Of a stretch of DNA of 64,000 nucleotides, positions 43,695-55,560 are shown in pieces. This stretch comes from Rhytidiadelphus loreus. Lineage: Eukaryota; Streptophyta; Bryopsida; Hypnales; Hylocomiaceae. The stretch spans positions 40,374,863 through 40,438,862 of the forward strand of contig OX344761.1 in the NCBI GenBank assembly GCA_947034895.1. The letters run 5' to 3'. Made by a program: the position numbers and the translations under genes. The notes under the pieces are model-generated. The model did not search any database and was not told the origin of the DNA. It was given only the letters and a program-made list of their open reading frames with translations. Numbering within the stretch: the first letter of the stretch is position 1; each line of letters starts with the position of its first letter.

Positions 43695-45132
43695 TGCTGA
43701 TGTGCTCCTCCTCGCAATTAGGCCACAACAAATCCTCGGATTTGCTTCAAGAATTCCAACAATTGCTGTAAAATCTTATCCTCCAACAAAATTCGAAATA
43801 GTTGATTCGTGCGAGAACAGTCTCTTCGGATGATGGAGAAACAAAATGTTCGAAATGTGAGGGTGCTAACTTATCAATCTCTTGAGCTGAGAGCCTGAGA
43901 CGAACTCAGGACGAGGAGGTGAGTTCCAAAGCATAACCCTGTGCCCCAGGGGTTTAGCAAGCAGATGAGGTAGCATCCAGGTGGATGTGAAGGTCACGTA
44001 GGATGAGATTCATCCTTTTATGACGAATTACGTCCATTCCGGTGTCCGGACCCTTGAAGGTCAAACCTGAATTTTACATAGTTTTTGGTTTTAAATGTCT
44101 TCGAAATTGACTAAGAAAATGTATTGCAAATAGTATACTTTTTAATCCTTCTTATTTTTTTTCCAAAACTGTTAAAATTGTAATTTTTGTGACACTTTCA
44201 AAAGGTAACATTTTGAAAACTTAAAATACACTAATTTTGAACTTTTCTATCAAATCTCTTTTAGTGTGTGTTCAAGGAATACACTTACCAATTATACCAT
44301 GATTTTTATCACTATCATATCAAATTTTGCTAAAAATTTTATACTATTTAAAGTATTTTTGTAATTATGATGATTTTTACAAAAATATTGCTTCAAAAAC
44401 TCATATAAATTTAATCTAAAAATTTGAATTATAAAAATGAAGTTAAATTTTTGGATATATGTTACTATATAAAAAAAACATTAAATTTTAGAAAGGTATA
44501 TTTTAATATAGAAAACTAATGAAGTTTGATAGAAAGAGAATATGGAATGTCTTTTTAGTTGTTAACCCTAGGTTTGTTTGGGTCAAAGCAAGAATATAGA
44601 CAAAATCTTTAGAAGATGTGGGATTATTGAGGATAGAAGAGTTGAAGTGAAAAAATAATCATACCTTATTAGAAAATGAGTCATTCTAAACAATAGGTGT
44701 GCAAAAAATTAGGACAATCAACCATTAGTATTGCAAGAATTTAGAGTTTCTTGATGGGTATACAATGTTCTTGACATTGGTGTATGAAAAATGTGCAAAT
44801 ATAGATTTGCATCATTAGCAAATTCATAAAAGATTCACTTCAAGGACCTAGTTGGATTTAAGAGATGTTGCTTTCATGATTCATATAGAGCAATCAACAT
44901 TAAAACAATACGCCTTCTATGTGTGAAAATACATGTTTAATACGAGAAACACTCAACATGGGTGTTTTCAAATCTTTGCCTCAAAATTGACACAAGTTCA
45001 ATTGTACTTCTTTCGTGACTAATTGACATTTACATTGGGGTAGTTTAAAGCCAACATCTACAACAAAAGATGGAAAAAAACTTGAAAAAAGCACATTATT
45101 GATCATTCATTACATGATTTCTACAACAGTTA
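43695..45132. other. Upstream flank of the plastid-protein gene, then AT-rich DNA
   Basis: 43,695-44,080 is richer in GC and is likely the 5' leader and promoter. Beyond that there is no gene or clear repeat. Confidence 0.4.
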
Positions 45133-45415
45133 AGGGCTGCGAGTTCCCTGACGTTCCCCTGCGTTGGGAACTCTGCCACGCAGCCCGCGGACGTGGTCGA
45201 GAGACGACCACGTCAATAGGCACAAAAAAATTATTTTTTTTGTAAAAAAAAAATAATATTTTTCATTCTTCATTTTAATATTATTTTTATTTTTTTTTAT
45301 TTTTATTATATTATTATTACTTAAAAAATAATAATCCAGACTACACAGGCTAGTTCCCAACAACGGGAACCAGCCTGAAACGGCCCTCCCGAAGGCCTAA
45401 TTCTCATCTAATGAT
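45133..45415. mobile_element. GC-ended, AT-cored miniature element, copy 4
   Basis: The left shoulder is 'GGGCTGCGAGTTCCCTGACG' and the right shoulder 'GGGAACCAGCCTGAAACGG', ending in 'TCTCATCTAATGAT'. The core holds T-runs and AAT repeats. An inner hairpin is visible: GACGTGGTCG against CGACCACGTC at 45,190-45,213. The outer left end has decayed. The open frame across it is incidental. Confidence 0.75.
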
Positions 45416-45699
45416 ACTAAAAAGTGCTAAAAAAACATTGCTATACACAATAATATATGCCATAATTCTTTTAAGGTAATGTTCTTTCTAGAAAGTGGCT
45501 ATCTACTTGTGTCATCTTTGTGTTTGTTTTCCCTCCAAACTACCACCAATGTTGTTTAAGATGCAGAAGAGACACATCTTTTGCAATTCTTTCCACGTAT
45601 TTTTATATATTACATAAAGATTGACAAATATATCTGTTATATAATGCAAATAATTGTATTTTTAGATTAGATTGTTCAAATTCATTTTATGTTAAAAAA

Positions 45700-46220
45700 G
45701 CTAATGATCACTTTCTAACTTTGTCATGACCCTCATCTTGAGGCATGCCTGTGTCACCTTGGTGAGCAAGGGGAGCATTGGGGGTGACTCCCCAAGCCTT
45801 ACAAGAGACGAGGTGAGAGGAATTGAGAATCCCGAGCAATCATAGCGTTGTAACGTTCTTCTTGAGACGAATTGGATAGTTTGCCACACATGCTTGGAAA
45901 ATTTGTGAGAAGATGCGTTCATGGGTCTAAATAATGCAAAGATCCAAGTTGTGAGTCAAAAGTTCTGGCTCCTCAAAGTTGGAAGTGTCCTGGCCACGTC
46001 CCAAGAGGATGGAATGTGGGAACCAAGGTTTAGGAAGATTCCTTTGAGCCAAATAGGGCATGCCGCATATCATTGGAAAATTAAAGAGACAAGATTTTTA
46101 GAATGTTAAGGATCATGAAGAAATGAGCTGTGTGCTAAGAGTTATGGGCATTCAAAGAGGAGTATGTGAGGACACTTTTTGTCCCTTTTGGCGATGAAGG
46201 GTTAAGGCATTTGTCATATA
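45700..46220. repeat. GC-richer island, possible retroelement remnant
   Basis: Base composition changes sharply ('GTCACCTTGGTGAGCAAGGG', 'GTCCTGGCCACGTCCCAAGA', 'GGAATGTGGGAACCAAGG') within an AT-rich desert. There is no intact ORF. The texture resembles a piece of a long terminal repeat of a plant retrotransposon, but I found no matching second copy or primer-binding site. Confidence 0.35.
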
Positions 46221-47880
46221 GTACTCCTAAGTAAGTCAAGATATACAATAGAAGTATTTCTTGATTCTATTTTTTGTAGTATGGCCTTGTGGCAAAGCCA
46301 TGTGGTGTGATAATATTCTATGCAATAGAATTTTTTTTTAAAGACATTTTTGTAGACCCTAGAAGATACTTTAGTAAACTTACTAATGTAGTTGTGCTTG
46401 TGATCTAGCCAAATTCCTCATTGTGAATTTGCCTTCTGTTTTATAATAGCTACAAATCTATAATACTATATTAAGTTGATATTGTACTTAATTCACTCAC
46501 TTGTGATTATGAGCAATACACTACGACTAAATCAATACACAAGCTAATTCAATTAGTAAATTATGCCCTATAGAAATAATACTAATTCAAATTAATTTGA
46601 AAATTGTGCAAATTTATGAGACACACTTATTAGGAGTTCATAATATTTTAAATAAAATCAATATAATGTGATTTACACTATTTTCATACCATCTCAAATT
46701 GTATGATTGTCATCCAATTTTCATCTAAAATGCATCTAAATGTTCCCACTAATCAAAACATATTCATCCAACATTCACCTATACTACTATACTCAAATAG
46801 CAAGTTCGACTTGAATTAATATTTCTTTAAATGTTGAATTTTCTAATTGTTCTAGGACCAAGCAAAATTTCCAATTAAATGAAAAGATGATTTGCCAAAA
46901 ATTTAAAGAATTTACTAAGAATCCATTGAGTAATACACCAATCTATTTCACAAATCATTAAAAAACCATTTCCCATCAAAAAAATCATTTCACAAGAAGT
47001 AAAAGGAATATCTTTATCTATTTTTTCATGAGTTTTAAGGGAGGAGAGTCTGTTTTTAATAATGAAATCTATTATCCGTCATGAATCTTCAAAGAATATG
47101 GGACAATTTGAAGATGAAACCATGGCCATTCATTGTCTAAATGTGGGAATTGTGTTGAATGCAAGTACCTCATTTTGGTACAGTAGAATAACTTTTTATA
47201 AAAATCTTAGAACAAAAAATAGTTGGTAAATCAAGGTGAATTTCATCCCAAAAATCCTGTTTGAGATTTTAAGGCTACAATAAAAAGTTTTAGACAAAAT
47301 TCATAGAGGATGTTTGAAAATGTCAAAGAAAATGTTCCTTCCAATCTTTTTCTGATTTTTTGTCTATAACTTTTGATTGAAGGCTCAAAATGTCAAAAGG
47401 GTTTCTAGAGATGAAAGTCATGTTTATTTCCCAACTTCTTCTTAGTTCAAAAGTTTTAGGAAAAAGTTATTCTACTATGCCTAAATGAGGTCTAAAATTC
47501 CACTTCAAACAAAATTCCTGCTTTTGACTTAAACTATAAGTGGTTGAGCTCTTTCTAATCCTCTATTTTCATATCCCATATAGGTTGCTTTACCTCCTAC
47601 CATCTCAATTGTATAAACATCTTGTCTTCCCCTCATGAAATATTCTTGATTATGAATGGAGTTTTATTTCATTGGAGAAACTTGCCAAATAATTAGAGTT
47701 TTTTGAAATTTGATGTTGAATTTTCAAAAACTAATATTCCGAAGTGCCGAATTTTATTTTGGATTTAAATCAAATACTTGGCATCAAAGTGATCTTCAAT
47801 TGCTAAAGGACGGTATTTTAAAGTGTATTAATACGGAATCTAGAATACCATACGGTATACGATTCTGGAGCTCTCAAGGC
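46221..47880. other. AT-rich intergenic DNA with repeat fragments
   Basis: 46,490-46,640 resembles 29,090-29,260. 47,330-47,480 carries the 'ATAACTTTTGA'/'AAAAGTTTTAGG' texture of family C. No gene is seen. Confidence 0.4.
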
Positions 47881-48159
47881 TGTGAAGTGTGAAGGTGTCA
47901 GAGCACGGGTTCGCGGAGGACAGTGCCGCACGCGCCTCAAGAGAATGTGATTCGATTGTCGAGAAACCGACCATCTGATGACCCCGCCGCGCTCTGATTC
48001 AAATTCTTGCCTCTGCCAGCTTCCCGAAGACTTCTTTTCTTACATCGTTGGTTTCGCTGCAGTTACAATTGCATTTGAGCTCAAGGAATTGAGAAACAAT
48101 GCTGTTGCGATCAAGCACCAAGAGCTGCAAGAACACTCGTTGATTTTCATAGGTTGATT

Positions 48160-48807
48160 TTCATGCACTTGATGAGCTCGAGGATCATCTTATGGGTGGC
48201 GTTGAATCGGCATCAGCGCAGCTCTGTACCGTAGTTGGCGATTGTGGATGCTCTACGTCAGGTATAGTTCCTGCGCAATGCATGGTTTCGAAATGATTTG
48301 GATTGGAAATGGCGACGAGATGTCGTTGTATGTTTTTTTAGGTTTACAGTTGATTTGGAATAACGTGACTAAGAATTGCGTTCACTGTGACGTGTTTGGA
48401 AATGGAGGATGTAGGTTTCAGTTTTAGAATAAATTTTCTGGTTGGAATTTATCAGATTGCGAAGACACTGGGGAGATTAATTGATGTACTTAGTTGCTTA
48501 GCTCGAGGATCATCTCATGCTGTCGTGGAATCGGCATCAGCAGAGCTCTGTACCGTAGTTGGTAATTGTGGATGCTCTTCGTCAGGTACGACTCACATAA
48601 GTCCTTCGGAAATGCTTTGGAAATGGCGACGAGATGTCACTGTATGTTTGTTTTAGGGTTAGGGTTGGGTTGGTATCGTGTGACTTAGGATTGCGTTCAC
48701 TGGGACGTGTTTGGTGATTGAGGATGCAGGTTTCAGTTGTAAAATTATTTTCTGGTTGGAATTTAGCAGATTGCGGAGACAATGGGGAGCTCTGTTGAAG
48801 TGCTCCG
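48160..48807 (+). repeat. Tandem duplication of the APC7 5' leader, period 324 bp
   Basis: 'GAATCGGCATCAG' (48,204 and 48,528), 'GAGCTCTGTACCGTAGTTGG'-like, 'AAATGGCGACGAGATGTC', 'TTGCGTTCACTG.GACGTG' and 'CAGATTGCG.AGACA' occur in the same order in both halves. Copy 2 runs into the APC7 start codon. In copy 1 the matching position reads CACTGGGGAG, lacking ATG. Both copies keep a leader-intron donor (GTCAG/GTA) and an acceptor (TTATCAG or TTAGCAG), giving 5' UTR introns such as 48,586-48,769. Confidence 0.88.
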
Positions 48808-51800
48808 GGAACAGATGATATTTCTCTTAGAGCAGGGCCTTCATGACTCTGCTGAAATGCTGGTGTTTATCTTAGCCCCTGGATTCATGGCGTATTTGAT
48901 TGATCGTATTGCAAAATAATAGAATTCAAGTTTTATATCTCTAGAATCATTGAAGAATATTGATGTGTCGGTGATGGATAAATACAATTAGACATAAGAG
49001 AGTCCCTGTAAAACCTGCTAGAAAACATGAGGCCCAATTTGGGCTTCTTGGTGGTTTAAAGGTTAATGTGTTGCTCTGTAATGGGCTTGAAGGAGTCTAT
49101 CGGTTTTATTTTCAGGATTCGTGCTTAAATGGAATTGATTGAAAGTCTTGCTGTGGCAGGGTAATTTCTTGATGAGCTTAGTTTCTACAAATGCCGAGCT
49201 TTCACCGGCTTCTCGCGCTGAGAGCGTGGTAATGACCTTTCTATTTAAAAGCTTTTTTTTCATGGAATGTCATTTCCTGCTGAGTATTGGATAGAAATTC
49301 ATTGATCCCTTTTTGGTTATTGGGGATGACATTTTGCAGATTTTGTATGGAGATGCTTTGTATGGCAGGAAAGAGTACCGCCGAGCCCTGGTAAGCACTA
49401 TTGACATTGTGTCGAATGTGGATCCTGTAACATTAGGATTCCTTGATTGGTGAAACCATTTGTAAACTCGTGAACTTGTAGTGGACCACTTGTGCTGATT
49501 TATTTATTTCTAATCTGAGATAGTGGAGAATAGGCTAAAGCAGTTGTGAGCTCTTGCTGCCAGCATGTGTTCAGGCAGGCGCTTCAATTATGTCGTGCCA
49601 CTCCCAAGCAACCTATGAGCGGTGCTCGCACTCCTGTACTGTCCAGACCGTCCTCAGCTGCAAGCACCCCTCATGATTCCAAAATCAATGAAAATGAGGT
49701 ATCCTGCTCTACTCTGGTGGATATTTGCAAGTTTGTACTGAGGTAGAGGATAATCTTTGCGTCAATTTTAGCATTTTAACTATAGTTAGGAGTGCGATTT
49801 TTGGGAGATAAGTATAGCGCTTTGGAGAGATCACTTTGATACAAGAGCCAGATCTGTTGAGTTCGAATTTTTATCACTTCGTATGAATTTCTTATGCAAT
49901 TTCAAGGGGGGAGGTTGTAGACTGCTGCAACTCTACGAGTGAGATTTGACAACCCCATTTTCATGTGGTCCATAGACATTTAGACATGTCATGCTTACAT
50001 CACTTGCTAATAAGTCCTACGAACAGCTAATAAGTGTACGAACAGATGAATGCTGCTGGTAATAGGGATCAGCATAGGGGGCAGGATCAAGTTACTAACA
50101 GTTTGAATATCCTCTACTTAATCTGAAGCATATGGGTTCCAGGGTTTGTATTTCTAGGCAGCGTCTTTTCGCCAAGGAGCGCACATGGTTTGGTTACAAA
50201 GCTCTTGGATTTAAAACTTGGTATTATTCTCCAAGGTTTGAACAATGGTTGAGTCCTCTTATGCTTTTGAATTGTTCTTGTTGACAGGTGAAATACAAGA
50301 TTGGACTTTGTTATCTTGCTGTTCATGACACTCGAGCAGCACTTTCAGAGGTCAGATATGTGTCTGGGTACTATCGAATATCACTGTCCCTTCGATTTCC
50401 ATGGTATTGTTTTCTGTCCACTCCTTGGTAGCAAGATTCGTCTGATTACTACGTTTATTTATTTGTGCCTAAAATTGCAGATGGAGGGAATTCCATCAAA
50501 GGCAAGGACTCTTCGCATGAATCTTACATTGGCTAAGCTTTATCGAATGACAGGCTATGATCGTGTTGCCACTGCATCTTATCGAGAGTGTTTAAGGTAA
50601 GGATTCACGCTAATGCTTCATTAGAGGCATTTTCATACGTTTGATATGGTCTTTATGCATCGAAGAGAATGATGTTCTTGCTTGAGGTGCTCAGATTCTA
50701 GAAGCTATAGGGGATGCGCTCCGATTTTCAGGGGTTATTAGCTAGTTTGTAAACAGACAATATATCCTTTCTCATCAACAATCACCCATTTGGACCCCTA
50801 CTGATTCAGGGGTGATGAAAGTGCAGGCAATGTCCATATGTTCTGGAGGCTATTGTTGCTTTGGCAGAACTTGGAATCCCATCGAAAGATATACATGCGC
50901 TCTTCCCTCAGGTGAGAATGATCAGTCATCGTCTTAAAATTGACATCCTGTATTTGAATGATATCTTCAACTGATGTCGTGAACCTCCAGCTATTACTTA
51001 AGGGTACCAAATTTCATTGCCTCTTGCACAGGGTCCAGGCAAGACAGGTCGTTCAGCAATTGATCATCTCGAACCTACACGATGGTTACAGGTACACCCT
51101 GTTCATTTTGGTTTGAACGATGCTGAGTTTGTTTGTAATTTACTAAGTTTTTACTCTGTTTTAACTTGTCTTTCTTAGCTAACACAGTAAAAACATTTCC
51201 GATTTCGAAAGATTATATGATTAGGGACAATAATCAGTTATTGTAGCACCATGTTTGTTGCTTCCTTTGTCTTCACTTTGTATAAGTGTTTGACGAAGCT
51301 TTTGAAGATAGTGCCTCTATATTCTCCTGCCGTAAATTTCATCATCATTCAACGGGTTGCCTTGAACTTTCTTTTGAGCTTTGACTTCATCTGGACGTTT
51401 TGCTCCTGTGGGCTGTTTCTCTGATGCTCTATTCTGAACGCACACACTTACAGAGGTTTGCTGATGGCCATTCCAGTATTGCAGCACACGACTATAAAGG
51501 TTTGCTGCTTAGCTTCGTGCCACTGACTAGAATTTTGTCTTTATCATACATTGAAGCTTGCTTAGATTCATGGTTTTGTCTTTTGTTGTGGTATGTGCGA
51601 ACTTGGTTCTCAATAATCTTTGTGTTTTTCTGGTTAAAAGTACATCCAATAGTTTTCCACATTACGGTAGGTAGGTTGGCTTCTGATTTTTTGGTGAATT
51701 GCAACACAGGAGCTTTGGAACACTTCAATAGTCTTGGACAGCGCTTCCCCAACAATCCGCACCTTTTACTAGAAAGTGCCAAGGTGGGCTCGTGTGCAAT

Positions 51801-54741
51801 TCTAACAGCTGACGACCTTTAGTGTTTCTTCCGTGTCTCTCGCTTTGAGTACATTGCCGTTTGAGCGATTTTCCCGCTTGCCAAGCAGAACATGATTCTC
51901 GTTACGTCTAGGAACCTTGCTCAACAAAGTCTTTGTTTACAGGCAGAGATGACAATAATGAAGAACGATGAAGCTGCTCACAGTTTTGAAAAGGTATTTT
52001 ATTTTTCTTCTAAAAGATCGTCTGTTCTTTTGAGCAGATGGGAGTCTAATTTACATCCATTTATTCGGAGGCAATGATTCTCAAGCTTTTTTCTTGTCTA
52101 ACAGATTTTCGAGTGCCAATTTGACCGTTTCCTTCCTTATTTAAGCTTGTGGTTCCAGATCAATATGAGACCATCTCAAACTGTAAATTGAGAGGGTTTA
52201 TCATTTTTGCTTGAGCAGGCAAGGCAAATTGACCAATTCAATATATCAAGTATGGATGAATATGCAATGCTATTACGTACTCGAGGAGAGCAGATGAATT
52301 TAAACCGACTGGTCCATGAGCTAATCAATGTCGACGCAACTAGACCTGAGGTTTGGGTTGCAGCCGCTGTTTACTGGGAAATGCGAGATGATAAAATCAG
52401 AGCACTTTCCTATGCAGACAAAGTATGACCTGATACTCCAACTTTCGAGATTTCAAGGGAGTGAGAAAACTTGTTGCTTGGAGAGATAGTCAAGCTTTCT
52501 GTACAGTTAGTCCATACTGTTTAATTACTTTGTCGTTGGAATTTCTCGTTTAATTCATTCCATGCCGAAGTTCATGTTATTTATGCAACTTAATCTGTTG
52601 GGAACAAAAAAATTCTTAGTTTTAAAGCTCATATAGATGAACACCCTCTAACTAAAATTAAAGTTGGTAGCTGCGGACAGTCTTGTTATTGTAGCAGTCT
52701 GTTGTGAATTATTATTTAACATGCTTTGTGCTTGCTTCTCAGGGTATGCGAGTTGATGAAAGGCACACAAGCGCTTACATTGTAAAGGTAGCCAGTTTTC
52801 CTTGATCTCTTAGATTGTAGTTTGTCTTGATGAGTTTCATTTAGTGCAGAAATCTCATCAGTGACATTATTTTTAAGATGCCTGCTGGTGCTAACTTACT
52901 CCCAGCAGCTTTTTCTACATGATTATCACATCAACATATTTATGCCCTTATGAATGAGTTTAGGCAGCAATGCATGTGATGCTCTTGTTCTTTCTCATGA
53001 CCAAATACTGATAATATTGCTTCTTCATGGCTCCGTTGACTCAGTTTGTTGGACCTTCATTGAATGTACATTTTTTGCCCTGAGTTCCTCTTTTTAACGC
53101 AGGGAAACATCTGTCTGACTTTGAATCGACCTGAGGCAGCTGTAATGGCATTCAGAAAAGCCCAACTACTGAAGCCGGATCTTCGGTCCTATCAAGGTAG
53201 CGTTCTGCTTATCTCTTGCCTTCTCTTGGAAAAGGAAGTCGTTGACTCTTCTCTTGATTCTACATTAGTTTTTTCACTATTAGGATGCCGTTTCTGCATA
53301 TTACAGCTACTTTAAGCCTTCACCAAGTTTGAGTTTGAATATCCCCAAGTTTTGACCTGGATTTTTGTGGTTTTTAGGGCTCGTGAGATCTTATTTAGCC
53401 ATCCCCAAACACAAGGAAGCTCTGTATGCTGCTCGTGAAGTCGTGAAAGCTATGCCGCAATCTGCCAAGGCCCTGACATTGGTTGGGGATGTCTATGCCC
53501 ACCATCCAGACGGCCGCGACAAGGTAAATTCCGTGCATCAACTGCCGGGGAGATTGTAAGGTCGAGTTACCTTCCATGGCTGGAATAAGCAATCCAGTAT
53601 GGGAGTACCACAAATAAATAAAAATTGCACGAGCATATTAGCAAATTCAAATGAGGAAGTTGCGAACCGAGCTTACTATTTGGGGAGATTAAATGAATTT
53701 TCGAAGAGTGTTCTAGAATTGTCATCTGTCACGCATGTACATTTCAGAATTGAGTACGAACTCATGCATTAGACCTGTCGGGTTTACCAATTACGAAGAC
53801 CAACCCATGTTAGTGCCTCTTCCTTAGAACTGATACAAAATGTAATAGTTCAGCTCCATGTTTCGCTTCTTTTTGTTCCGTTGAATGGTTTGAAAGTTCT
53901 CGGTACTAAGACTTGTTGATACTGCAGGCGAGAAGATTTTATGAATCGGCGCTGAGATTAGAGCCTACGTACCTTGGGGCGGTTCTTGCCTTGGCAGAAC
54001 TCTACGGTATGGAGGGCCGAAATGAGGAAGCCATATTGCTTCTTCAGCGCTATCTGAAAACCTGGGCAGACGATGCACTGCATACCAAGTTGGCCCAAAT
54101 TTTAGCTGCATCGAATAAAGTGGGCGATTCCGTATTCCATTACCAGGCAGCCCTCAGGTAGGTAACCTGTTTTTGTACGCCTCTTTATTTTCCCTAACCC
54201 CAAGGGGAGAGACCTAGCAATGGTTTGAAAATGTAGAAAGTTATGGTGCTCAATGAAAATGAGACATGTGTTCAAGAATTGGCAGCATGTTGAGTGCATC
54301 GCTTCAAATGAAGAACTTCTTATGTCTTAAATTAAACTATCACATGTGCTTATAGGAATAGTGACTTTGCAAGATTTCAAATGGGGTTTGGGGATTTTTC
54401 AATCAATGAGCATTAAATTTAGGGTTGTATTGCGGATTATCTAGAGAGTCATATGAAAATCATAGATTCGTGTCTGGAGTGGCGACAGTTGTGATTCGCG
54501 GCTTGTTTTCCTTTTCATCATTTTCAAGTATTGTGCAGAGCAGGTTCAATGCAAAGGCTGACATCCAATCCTGTTGATTTCTTTTCTACGCAGCATCAAT
54601 CCAGCAAATGAGGCGGCCAAGAAAGGACTGCAGCGACTGGAGAAGCAAATAAAGGGTGTGGACCCAGATGCGATAGAGGAAGAAGAAGAAAACGAAGGAG
54701 AGGATGTAGACGCAGAAGCGGAAGAAGGTGAGTTTTTGTAG
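48782..54741 (+). CDS. APC7: Anaphase-promoting complex subunit 7 (TPR protein)
   Basis: Seventeen coding exons join in frame to 565 aa: 48782-48862, 49160-49228, 49340-49390, 49564-49698, 50288-50350, 50481-50596, 50827-50911, 51032-51091, 51454-51499, 51710-51783, 51943-51993, 52219-52422, 52743-52787, 53103-53196, 53378-53523, 53928-54157 and 54594-54741. The product follows plant APC7 throughout, near the 558 aa I recall for Arabidopsis. Hallmarks are REQMIFLLEQGLHDSAEML, RFPNNPHLLLESAK, MDEYAMLL, RPEAAVMAFRKAQLLKPDLR, MPQSAKALTLVGDVY, ALRLEPTYLGAVLALAELYG and KKGLQRLEKQIKGVDPDA, with an acidic tail. Tandem TPRs form a scaffold arm of the APC/C ubiquitin ligase, which drives anaphase and mitotic exit in the nucleus. 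The stop follows EEGEFL. A GTGAGT just before it could act as an alternative donor. Confidence 0.96.
49802..50120 (+). mobile_element. SINE-like element, copy 2 (APC7 intron 4)
   Basis: The 5' part has a 'TATAGCGCTTTGGAGAG' stretch resembling a polymerase III A box and, about 35 bp later, 'GAGTTCGAATTTTTAT', resembling a B box (consensus GGTTCGANTCC). The body matches 42,419-42,640. The 3' part ends 'AATATCCTCTACTTAATCTG'. It is in sense with APC7 and fills much of the unusually long intron 4 (49,699-50,287). Target duplications are not evident. Confidence 0.6.
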
Positions 54742-55324
54742 TCAGACAAAAAGTAGATTAAGTTACAGAAGAGAATTCCTCCCCACCTTTCTGCATGCGG
54801 TGGGATGGATGTACAGTACAAGATGCGTTCCGTCACCAAGAGCAGACCCATATTCTTTCTTTTATGACTTGTACAGAGGTATCCAACTTTTCCTTACAGG
54901 TGTCCTTTCTATTCACTGTGGGGCCTTCAGGTGCCCTACATTGTACTGTCATCCAGGTTTTGAAACGCACCTCCCATGTGGGTGGGGTCATCCACAGTAC
55001 CGCCACTCATAGATATTGCACACTCTCTCACTGTTCTTATTATTGGCTCTCTCACTGTTGTCTTTCTTAATAGTGACACAAAAATGGAAATTTTCCGTTT
55101 CTCACAGTTCTGATTGTTCGGAATGGTGGGCGGGGTGTGGTGCATTATTACATAATGGATAGTTGTTATTGGATCCACAGCAAGTTTTCCCGGGGTATTG
55201 GTTTTGCTTTTTTGTTTATTTACTGTAATTGCTACTGTACTGTTTCGATGATCAACATTGTTTTGGGTCAAATCCTTGAATCTGATGAAGGAGAGTCGTG
55301 GTCGGACTTTTATTACCACAGCTA
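54742..55324 (+). other. APC7 3' UTR and downstream flank
   Basis: No separate gene is seen. A frame ending ESDEGESWSDFYYHS at 55,280-55,325 has an acidic-aromatic look that could be an alternative APC7 last exon if the GTGAGT at 54,727 is used, but there is no good evidence for it. Confidence 0.35.
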
Positions 55325-55560
55325 ACCCCAAAAGTCTTTATGCTGAAATTGTTGTCCAGCAGTAATTCCTAGACTGAAATTCTAAAAGTCTTCACAAGGT
55401 TGCAGATGCTGAAATTGTTGTCCAGCAGTAATTCCTAGACTGAAGTTCTAAAAGTCTTTGCATTGGAAAACGCTAGAAGTCTGGATTAGGAGACCCTGAA
55501 AGTCTTGGTATTAGGAAACGCTTCAAAGTCTTTGCATTACTACTTACCTTACCGTACTAT
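55325..55560 (+). repeat. Short tandem repeats (about 71-bp and about 35-bp)
   Basis: 'GCTGAAATTGTTGTCCAGCA' plus 'GTAATTCCTAGACTGAA.TTC' occurs at about 55,341 and 55,409. Then 'AAAGTCTT.G.ATT.GGAAA' occurs three times between 55,450 and 55,545. Confidence 0.82.

Noticed and set aside
45130..45363. 77-codon minus-strand frame
   Set aside because: It lies in a miniature element and is dominated by Asn/Lys/Phe runs from the A/T core.
48387..48656. 89-codon + frame upstream of APC7 as a separate small protein
   Set aside because: It spans the duplicated APC7 leader and its intron boundaries, and has no homology features.
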